Under the pieces are notes generated by a model. It saw nothing but the letters and a program-made list of their open reading frames with translations. It searched no databases and had not been told where the DNA came from. The position numbers were made by a program, and so were the translations under genes. From an uncultured Nitrosomonadales bacterium (GTDB lineage: Bacteria; Pseudomonadota; Gammaproteobacteria; Burkholderiales; Methylophilaceae): DNA of 12,582 nt. Location: positions 1-12,582 of the forward strand of contig CAMLMA010000049.1 in assembly GCA_946481065.1 (NCBI GenBank). Direction: 5' to 3'. Shown piece by piece: positions 7,217-12,582 of the stretch. Positions within the stretch are counted from its first letter, which is position 1, and each line of letters opens with the position of its first letter.

Positions 7217-9184
7217 ATGGCAAACGAACCCATCGAGAACAGCATCTTTGCGCCGAGCGCGGCGACGCTTGCCAACGCCACCGTGGCCGACATGGCCGCC
7301 TACCGCAAGCTATGCGAGGAAGCTGAGACCGACTACGAAGGCTTCTGGGGAAACCTCGCCACGACACTGCTCGACTGGCGCAAGCCGTTCACCCAAGTGC
7401 TGGACGAATCGGACGCGCCCTTCTATCGCTGGTTCGCCGACGGCCAGCTCAACGTCTCCTACAACTGCCTCGATCGCCATTTGCCGGACAAGGGCGACAA
7501 GACCGCCATCCTCTTCGAAGCCGATGATGGCGATGTCCGCAACGTGACCTACCGCACCCTGTTCCATGAAGTGTGCCGCTTCGCCAATGGGCTGAAGTCG
7601 CTCGATCTCAAGACCGGTGACCGTGTCATCCTTTACATGCCGATGGGCGTGGAGGCCATCGTCGCCATGCAGGCCTGCGCAAGACTGGGGCTCATCCACT
7701 CTGTCGTCTTTGGCGGCTTTTCGTCGAAGAGCCTGATCGAACGCATCCATGATGCCGGCGCACGCGTCGTCATCACCTGCGACGGCCAATACCGCGGCGG
7801 CAAGGAGATCCCGCTCAAGCCCGCCGTGGACGAAGCCCTGCAGGACCAAGGCTGCGCATGCGTAGAAAAGGTGGTGGTATTCAATCGCACTGGCGGCGAC
7901 GTCAACTGGGCGACCGGCCGAGACCTCTGGTGGCACGATCTCATCGCCGACCAGCCCGACACCTGCGAGCCGGTATGGGTCGATGCCGAGCATCCGCTCT
8001 TCCTGCTCTATACCTCGGGCTCCACCGGTAAACCAAAAGGCGTGCAGCACGCATCCGCGGGCTACCTGCTGCACGCGCTGAACACCATGCGCTGGACCTT
8101 CGACATCAAGGACAGCGACATCTTCTGGTGCACTGCCGATGTCGGCTGGATCACCGGCCACAGCTATGTCGCTTACGGCCCGCTCGCTGCCGGCTGCACC
8201 CAAGTCGTATTCGAAGGCGTGCCGACCTACCCCGACGCAGCGCGCTTCTGGCGCATGATCGAAAAACATCGCGTGACCGTCTTCTACACCGCGCCGACCG
8301 CCATCCGTTCGCTGATCAAGGCTTCGGAAGCGAACCCGGACGCCCATCCCGAGCGCTTCGACCTCAGCTCGCTGCGCTTGCTGGGCTCCGTCGGCGAACC
8401 GATCAACCCGGCCGCCTGGCGCTGGTACTACGAGCACGTCGGCGGCTCGCGCTGCCCTATCCTCGACACCTTCTGGCAGACCGAAACCGGCGGCCACGTG
8501 ATCACCCCATTACCCGTCACACCGCTGGTGCCCGGCTCCTGCACCCTGCCATTCCCTGGCATCCAGGCTGCCGTCGTTGACGAATCGGGCCAGGAAGTCG
8601 AATGGGGTACGGGCGGGTTCCTGGTCATCAAACGCCCATGGCCTTCGATGATCCGCACCATCTGGCATGACGACGAACGCTACAAGGCATCGTATTTCCC
8701 CGAGGACCTCGGCGGCAAACTGTATCTCGCCGGCGATGGCGCCATCCGTGACAAGACCACGGGTTACTTCACCATCATGGGCCGCATCGACGACGTATTG
8801 AACGTCTCCGGTCACCGCATGGGCACCATGGAGATCGAATCGGCCCTGGTCGCCAACCCGCTGGTGGCAGAGGCTGCCGTGGTCGGCAAGCCGCACGACA
8901 TCAAGGGTGAAGCCATCGTCGCCTATGTCGTGCTCAAGGGCATACGGCCACAGGGCGAGGACGCGAAAAAGATAGTCGCCAACCTGCGCGAATGGGTGGG
9001 CAAGGAGATCGGCCCGATCGCAAAACCTGACGACATCCGCTTCGGCGACAACCTGCCCAAGACCCGCTCAGGCAAGATCATGCGGCGCCTGTTGCGCACG
9101 CTGGCCAAGGGCGAAACGATCACGGCCGATGTATCGACATTGGAGAACCCGGCGATCCTCGATCAGTTCAAGCAACCACTTTGA
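7217..9184 (+). CDS. acs: Acetyl-CoA synthetase (AMP-forming)
   Basis: Activates acetate, and possibly propionate, to the acyl-CoA with ATP. The 655-residue length fits ACS. The AMP-binding P-loop [11 protein letters not shown] is at 265-275, GSVGEPINP at 390-398, [10 protein letters not shown] at 417-426, the hinge region [13 protein letters not shown] at 522-534, and the catalytic lysine K620 in TRSGKIMRR, the site acetylated in many ACS enzymes. The acyl pocket residues I312, T313, V392 and W420 match those of acetate-specific ACS; propionyl-CoA synthetase PrpE usually has Ala in the GEP motif where V392 sits. So acetate is the predicted substrate even though the genes downstream handle C3 compounds. 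A strong Shine-Dalgarno GGAGGA (7206-7211) precedes the ATG. It is a single-gene unit with a promoter and operator upstream and a hairpin and new promoter downstream. Confidence 0.9.
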   Translation: MANEPIENSIFAPSAATLANATVADMAAYRKLCEEAETDYEGFWGNLATTLLDWRKPFTQVLDESDAPFYRWFADGQLNVSYNCLDRHLPDKGDKTAILFEADDGDVRNVTYRTLFHEVCRFANGLKSLDLKTGDRVILYMPMGVEAIVAMQACARLGLIHSVVFGGFSSKSLIERIHDAGARVVITCDGQYRGGKEIPLKPAVDEALQDQGCACVEKVVVFNRTGGDVNWATGRDLWWHDLIADQPDTCEPVWVDAEHPLFLLYTSGSTGKPKGVQHASAGYLLHALNTMRWTFDIKDSDIFWCTADVGWITGHSYVAYGPLAAGCTQVVFEGVPTYPDAARFWRMIEKHRVTVFYTAPTAIRSLIKASEANPDAHPERFDLSSLRLLGSVGEPINPAAWRWYYEHVGGSRCPILDTFWQTETGGHVITPLPVTPLVPGSCTLPFPGIQAAVVDESGQEVEWGTGGFLVIKRPWPSMIRTIWHDDERYKASYFPEDLGGKLYLAGDGAIRDKTTGYFTIMGRIDDVLNVSGHRMGTMEIESALVANPLVAEAAVVGKPHDIKGEAIVAYVVLKGIRPQGEDAKKIVANLREWVGKEIGPIAKPDDIRFGDNLPKTRSGKIMRRLLRTLAKGETITADVSTLENPAILDQFKQPL

Positions 9185-9205
9185 ACGGACACGCGATGCG
9201 ATGTT

Positions 9206-9234
9206 GTATCGGCGCAACGTCTGCGCGCCGGTAT
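9206..9234 (+). terminator. Hairpin after acs, possible terminator without T-run
   Basis: CGGCGC (9210-9215) and GCGCCG (9225-9230) form a 6-bp GC stem around a 9-base loop, extendable outward to about 10 pairs with G-T wobbles through 9206-9209 and 9231-9234. It begins 22 bases after the acs stop. No T-run follows, so it may end acs transcription weakly, through Rho, or protect the 3' end. Confidence 0.35.
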
Positions 9235-9278
9235 GGCATTGAATCCAAAAGGATCACGTCGAATAGCGGCCATCTTAG

Positions 9279-9307
9279 TTTTATATCTTATATAAGACAT
9301 AAGATAT
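9279..9307 (+). promoter_or_regulatory. Palindromic operator upstream of the lyase-mch-prpB operon
   Basis: Contains the same 23-base sequence found before acs (7117-7139), with the perfect palindrome TCTTATATAAGA at 9286-9297. Directly after it, ATAAGATAT (9299-9307) is the exact inverted copy of ATATCTTAT (9283-9291), so three alternating half-sites overlap here and two different dimer registers are possible. The core is centred about 55 bases before the predicted transcription start and ends only 3 bases before the -35, a placement that suits activation better than simple blocking. The cognate regulator is not in the window. Confidence 0.75.
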
Positions 9308-9310
9308 TTA

Positions 9311-9340
9311 TTGACACTTCGAAAGCGCAGCCGATAGAAT
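9311..9340 (+). promoter_or_regulatory. Strong sigma70 promoter for the lyase-mch-prpB operon
   Basis: Perfect -35 TTGACA at 9311-9316 and -10 TAGAAT at 9335-9340 (5 of 6), with an 18-base spacer. Predicted start near 9347, giving a leader of about 80 bases before the ATG at 9430. Besides the operator and this promoter, the 245-bp gap after acs holds only the hairpin; I see no gene in it. Confidence 0.75.
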
Positions 9341-9429
9341 CAGTGCAACGCATCAATAAAAATGACAAAACCAACGCCATATCAGCTATATATGCAGATT
9401 CAAACGGCTGATCAACACAGGGTTTACGT

Positions 9430-10311
9430 ATGAACAATCATCTAAGGCCACGCCGCTCCATGCTGTACGTGCCAGGCTGCAACACACGCTACCTGAACAA
9501 GGCGCGCTCATTGCGCGTGGATTCCGTCATTCTCGATCTTGGCGACCCCATCCTGGTCGAAGCCAAGGAGCAGTCGCGCCTGAACGTCGTCGAAGCCGTC
9601 AGGCAAGGCGGTTACGGCAAGCGTGAAGTGGTCGTCCGCGTCAACGATTTCGATTCGCCATGGGGTCGCGACGACATCAAGGCGGTCGCCAATATCGGCG
9701 CCGACGCCATCCTCTTCCCCAACATCGAGTCACGCGAGGATGTGCTGGTCGCGCTCGAAGCGCTCGACGCTGCGGGTGGCAAGCAGGTGCCTATCATGGT
9801 CATGATCGAGAGCCCCATCGCGGTGCTCAATGCCAAGGAGATCGCGGCCGCGTCGGATCGCATCATCTGCATGGTGGTCGCCACCTCTGACCTCATGTCG
9901 CAACTGCGGGCGCGCAAGACGCATGAACGTATCGCCCTCATCACCAGCCTGTCGATGGTGATCCTGGCGGCGCGCGCCTATGGTCGTGCGGTGATCGACG
10001 GTATCACCAACGATCTTAACGACATGCAGACCTTCGAATACTCCTGCCGCTTGGGCCGCGACCTCGGGTTCGACGGCAAGTCGCTGGTGCATCCGTCGCA
10101 GCTGGATTACAGCAACGACGCTTACACGCCACGCCCGACCGAGATCAAGCACGCGCAGGCCATCATCGAGGCACTGGCTGCCGCCAACGCCGCCGGGCGC
10201 GGTACCGTGGTGGTCGACGGCAAACTGGTGGAGCATCACCATGTCGCCGCCGCGCAGCAGCTGCTGGACATGAGCGCGATGATCGCCAAGCTGGAAGAAG
10301 GGTTCGAATGA
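9430..10311 (+). CDS. CitE-like CoA-ester lyase (HpcH/HpaI aldolase family), first paralogue
   Basis: A 293-residue protein of the CitE branch of the HpcH/HpaI aldolases, Mg-dependent TIM barrels that cleave or form CoA-esters such as malyl-CoA, beta-methylmalyl-CoA and citramalyl-CoA. Family landmarks: RSMLYVPG at 9-16, VRVND at 69-73, the metal-ligand glutamate E127 in MIESPIAVLNA, the second acidic ligand D154, and GFDGKSLVHPSQ at 213-224. Three usually conserved positions differ: DLGDP (36-40) for DLEDA, FPNIES (96-101) with Asn where PKVE has Lys, and VATSDL (150-155) for GTEDL. The metal ligands appear intact, so altered substrate range is more likely than loss of activity. The start has AGGG 7 bases upstream. 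It overlaps mch by 4 bases, implying a related reaction. Citramalyl-CoA or beta-methylmalyl-CoA lyase are the best candidates. Confidence 0.85.
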   Translation: MNNHLRPRRSMLYVPGCNTRYLNKARSLRVDSVILDLGDPILVEAKEQSRLNVVEAVRQGGYGKREVVVRVNDFDSPWGRDDIKAVANIGADAILFPNIESREDVLVALEALDAAGGKQVPIMVMIESPIAVLNAKEIAAASDRIICMVVATSDLMSQLRARKTHERIALITSLSMVILAARAYGRAVIDGITNDLNDMQTFEYSCRLGRDLGFDGKSLVHPSQLDYSNDAYTPRPTEIKHAQAIIEALAAANAAGRGTVVVDGKLVEHHHVAAAQQLLDMSAMIAKLEEGFE

Positions 10312-11369
10312 TGACGACCGCCAGCGGCAATTTCTTCGAACACTTCCGGCTCGGGCAGGAGATCCATCACGCCACGCCACGCACCATCACCGAAGGCGAG
10401 TGCGCGCTCTATATCGCCCTCACCGGCGCGCGCCAGCCCCTGCATTGCGCGACGCCCGTGGCCCAGGCGCTCGGCTATCGCGACAAGCCAGTGGATGATC
10501 TGCTGGCGTTCCATATCGCCTTCGCCAAGACCGTGCCCGACATCTCGGTCAACGCCGTGGCCAATCTCGGCTATGCCGATGTGCGCTTCCTGCGGCCGGT
10601 CTATGTCGGCGACACCCTGTTCACGACCTCGACCGTCATCGGCCTCAAGCAGAATTCCAACGGCAAGTCCGGGGTCGTCTATGTGCGATCCGAAAGCCGC
10701 AACCAGCACAGTGAAGTGGTATTGAGCTGGGTGCGCTGGGTCATGGTGCATAAGCGCGACCAGGATGCGCCAGCACCGGAAACCGTGATCCCGGAACTGC
10801 CGGCCGTGGTCGGCGTGAAGCAGCTCGCCATCCCGCGCTTCCTGCAGCCGACGCAACTGGCGTCGCACGCCACCGGCAGCACGCGCCTGTGGGACGATTA
10901 CCAGGCAGGCGAGCGCATCGACCACCCGGCTGGCATGACCGTGGACGACAGCGACCACACGCTGGCGACCAGGCTCTACCAGAACAACGCGCGCCTGCAC
11001 TTCGACGCCTTGATGATGCAGGATTCAGCGTTCGGCCAGCGCCTCATGTACGGCGGCCACGTGATCTCGGTTTGCCGTGCGCTGAGTTACGAAGGGCTGG
11101 AGAACGGCCTCAACATCGTCGCCATCAACGCCGGCACGCACTGCAATCCAAGCTTCGGGGGCGATACCTTCTATGCCGTGACCGAAGTGCTGGAGAAGTG
11201 GGAGCTACCGCAAGCGCACCTTGGTGCATTGCGCCTGCGCCTGCTCGGCCTGAAGAACCTGCACGGCTCCGCCCTGCCTGCGGCCAAAGTCGACGGCGGC
11301 GGCAAGAGCGACTATCACCCGAATGTCGTGCTCGATCTCGACTACACCATTTTGATGCCTCGCAGATAG
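10308..11369 (+). CDS. mch: Mesaconyl-CoA hydratase-type protein (beta-methylmalyl-CoA dehydratase), double hot-dog MaoC fold
   Basis: A 353-residue double hot-dog protein closely resembling, from memory, the mesaconyl-C1-CoA hydratase (Mch) of the 3-hydroxypropionate bi-cycle and ethylmalonyl-CoA pathway, which interconverts beta-methylmalyl-CoA and mesaconyl-C1-CoA. Strong landmarks are GNFFEHFRLGQ at 7-17, HATPRTITEG at 21-30, FAKTVPDISVNAVANLGYA at 72-90, VVLSWVRWVMVHKRD at 137-151, and LWDDYQAGERIDH at 194-206. The catalytic hydratase-like motif, with the histidine in RLHFD (H231), is followed by YGGHVIS at 248-254, and the carboxyl end is YTILMPRR. A Met-Met start makes 10308 or 10311 possible; 10308 gives the 4-base ATGA overlap with the lyase stop. 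The next lyase begins 11 bases downstream. Itaconyl-CoA hydratase is a less likely alternative. Confidence 0.85.
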   Translation: MMTTASGNFFEHFRLGQEIHHATPRTITEGECALYIALTGARQPLHCATPVAQALGYRDKPVDDLLAFHIAFAKTVPDISVNAVANLGYADVRFLRPVYVGDTLFTTSTVIGLKQNSNGKSGVVYVRSESRNQHSEVVLSWVRWVMVHKRDQDAPAPETVIPELPAVVGVKQLAIPRFLQPTQLASHATGSTRLWDDYQAGERIDHPAGMTVDDSDHTLATRLYQNNARLHFDALMMQDSAFGQRLMYGGHVISVCRALSYEGLENGLNIVAINAGTHCNPSFGGDTFYAVTEVLEKWELPQAHLGALRLRLLGLKNLHGSALPAAKVDGGGKSDYHPNVVLDLDYTILMPRR

Positions 11370-11380
11370 GAATAACGCGC

Positions 11381-12367
11381 ATGTCAGTCCATCCCAACGA
11401 AGCCTTGTTCGCCGGCGAGAAGCCGTTCCCGGTGATCCCCTCGTGCGAACATTTCGCCGGTAGCGAAAAGCTCATCCTCAAGGCGCTGTCGCTGCAGGAT
11501 AGCCTGGGGCCGATCTTCGACATCACCTGCGATTGCGAAGACGGCGCCGCCTCGGGCCAGGAACGCGAACACGCCGAGATGATCGTGCGCGTGCTCAATT
11601 CAGACGCCAACAAGCACCGCATGGCCGGCGCACGCATCCACGACTACACCCACCCTGCGTGGAAGCAGGATATCGATATCCTCGTTGGTGGCGCAGGCCA
11701 GGTGCTGAGCTACATCACCATCCCCAAGTGCACGCGCGCCGCCCAGGCTGCCGAGATGATCGCCTACCTGCAGAAGGTCGCCACTTCCCACGGCATCCAG
11801 CGCGAGATCCCGGTGCATGTGCTGATCGAGACCCACGGCGCGCTGCATGAAGTTTATGAGATCGCCGCCCTGCCCTGGTTGCAGGTGCTGGATTTCGGCC
11901 TCATGGATTTCGTCAGCGGCCATCACGGCGCCATCCCCGCGAGCGCGATGCGCAGTCCCGGACAGTTCGAGCATCGTCTGCTGGCCCGCGCCAAGGCTGA
12001 TGTCGTCGCCGCTGCACTGGCGCACGGCGTGGTGCCTGCGCATAACGTCACGCTGGACCTGAAGAACACGGAGACCACCTACAGCGACGCCAGCCGCGCG
12101 CGCAACGAGTTCGGTTTCATGCGCATGTGGAGCATCTACCCGACGCAGATCCAGGCCATCGTCGACGCCATGAAGCCCGACTACAGCGAGGTCGAGGATG
12201 CCGCCAATATCCTGCTGGCTGCCCAGCAGGCCGAATGGGGGCCGATCCAATACGCCGGAGAACTGCACGACCGTGCGACCTACCGCTACTTCTGGGAAGT
12301 GCTGCAAAAGGCCCGCATCACCGGGGTGGGTATCCCGCAGAACGCGACCCACGCTTTTTTCGCTTAA
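11381..12367 (+). CDS. Divergent CitE-like/malyl-CoA lyase-like protein (HpcH/HpaI aldolase family), second paralogue
   Basis: A 328-residue member of the same aldolase superfamily as the first lyase but only distantly similar to it. The layout is recognisable: DCEDGA at 51-56 (family DLEDA), ARIHDYTHPAW at 84-94, IPKCTRA at 114-120 with the Lys kept, E150 in LIETHGAL, D176 in FGLMDFVSG, and WSIYPTQI at 250-257 for the family HPxQ motif. A carboxyl extension of roughly 60 residues beyond that is longer than in the first lyase and reminiscent of Chloroflexus malyl-CoA lyase. AGGA (11368-11371) serves as Shine-Dalgarno; the frame is open upstream inside mch, but this ATG gives the proper amino terminus. 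Likely substrates are beta-methylmalyl-CoA, malyl-CoA or citramalyl-CoA. prpB starts 22 bases after the stop. Confidence 0.8.
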   Translation: MSVHPNEALFAGEKPFPVIPSCEHFAGSEKLILKALSLQDSLGPIFDITCDCEDGAASGQEREHAEMIVRVLNSDANKHRMAGARIHDYTHPAWKQDIDILVGGAGQVLSYITIPKCTRAAQAAEMIAYLQKVATSHGIQREIPVHVLIETHGALHEVYEIAALPWLQVLDFGLMDFVSGHHGAIPASAMRSPGQFEHRLLARAKADVVAAALAHGVVPAHNVTLDLKNTETTYSDASRARNEFGFMRMWSIYPTQIQAIVDAMKPDYSEVEDAANILLAAQQAEWGPIQYAGELHDRATYRYFWEVLQKARITGVGIPQNATHAFFA

Positions 12368-12389
12368 CGGCCAAGCTTAAAGGATCACC

Positions 12390-12582
12390 ATGAGTCAGCT
12401 CCATTCCGCCGGTGCCCGTTTCCGCGCCGCGCTCGCCGCCGAGAAGCCGCTACAGATCATCGGCGCCATCAACGCCTACCATGCGCGCCTGGCGACGCAG
12501 ACCGGCTACAAGGCCATCTACCTTTCTGGCGGCGGTGTCGCAGCCGGTTCGCTCGGCTTGCCGGATCTCGGCATCTCGACGC
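12390..12582 (+). CDS. prpB: 2-methylisocitrate lyase, 5' end only
   Basis: The last step of the methylcitrate cycle, cleaving 2-methylisocitrate to pyruvate and succinate. Only the first 64 codons are present before the window ends. They read through [16 protein letters not shown] and [19 protein letters not shown], nearly the same as the start of E. coli PrpB (PLQIVGTINANHALLA, then [19 protein letters not shown]), which separates it from isocitrate lyase and phosphonomutase relatives. The active-site KKCGH-type motif lies beyond the end. The Shine-Dalgarno is AAAGGA (12379-12384). It is in the same operon as the two lyases and mch; prpC and prpD would be expected next, outside the window. 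Confidence 0.93.
   Translation, partial: MSQLHSAGARFRAALAAEKPLQIIGAINAYHARLATQTGYKAIYLSGGGVAAGSLGLPDLGIST

Noticed and set aside
7310..8497. A 395-aa open frame on the minus strand inside acs
   Set aside because: Antisense to strongly conserved ACS motifs, no ribosome binding site or family resemblance, biased composition typical of a shadow frame.
9181..9411. A 76-codon plus-strand frame spanning the acs-lyase gap
   Set aside because: It starts within the acs stop, runs through the hairpin, operator and promoter, has no Shine-Dalgarno and no recognisable protein; the regulatory elements explain the sequence.
1..12582. CRISPR arrays, tRNAs, transposases, phage genes or toxin-antitoxin pairs
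   Set aside because: None seen on either strand; the only notable exact repeat I found is the pair of 23-bp operators, and no gene carries mobile-element motifs.

Overview
The window looks like a chromosomal segment from a high-GC proteobacterium. A betaproteobacterium of the Nitrosomonadales/Rhodocyclales kind is my best guess, from gene order, codon use and the flavour of the proteins; I could not run a taxonomic search. Every convincing gene lies on the + strand and coding density is high. I see no tRNA, rRNA, CRISPR array or insertion sequence.

Positions 1-2246 hold the end of a sulfate/thiosulfate ABC importer operon: the 3' end of cysT, then cysW and cysA. Positions 2302-6521 hold a compact, partly overlapping run of housekeeping genes: poly(A) polymerase I (pcnB), the folate enzyme HPPK (folK), a deoxynucleoside kinase, and the pantothenate enzymes PanB and PanC. 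panD (6590-6970) follows with its own sigma70-type promoter and completes a pantothenate set (ketopantoate from PanB, beta-alanine from PanD, joined by PanC).

Just after panD (about 6985-7071, perhaps to about 7103) is what reads as the amino-terminal stub of the ribosome silencing factor gene rsfS, stopped after 28 codons. It marks the boundary between the housekeeping block and a carbon-metabolism block.

Positions 7098-12582 form the carbon block. It begins with an acetyl-CoA synthetase (acs). A second transcription unit follows: a CitE-like lyase of the HpcH/HpaI family, a mesaconyl-CoA hydratase-type double hot-dog protein (mch), a second and divergent CitE-like lyase, and the start of the 2-methylisocitrate lyase gene prpB, cut by the window end. 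The mch-type hydratase and the CoA-ester lyases are the kind of enzymes that link propionyl-CoA plus glyoxylate to C5 CoA-esters in the 3-hydroxypropionate bi-cycle and ethylmalonyl-CoA pathway. Here they share an operon with the methylcitrate cycle. My inference is a dual-route C2/C3 acyl-CoA module.

The acs promoter and the lyase-operon promoter carry an identical 23-bp AT-rich sequence centred on the perfect palindrome TCTTATATAAGA. It overlaps the -10 region at acs but lies just upstream of the -35 at the lyase operon. This points to one shared regulator that may act in opposite directions at the two promoters. This paired operator, together with the unusual lyase/hydratase content of the prp operon, is the most interesting part of the window.
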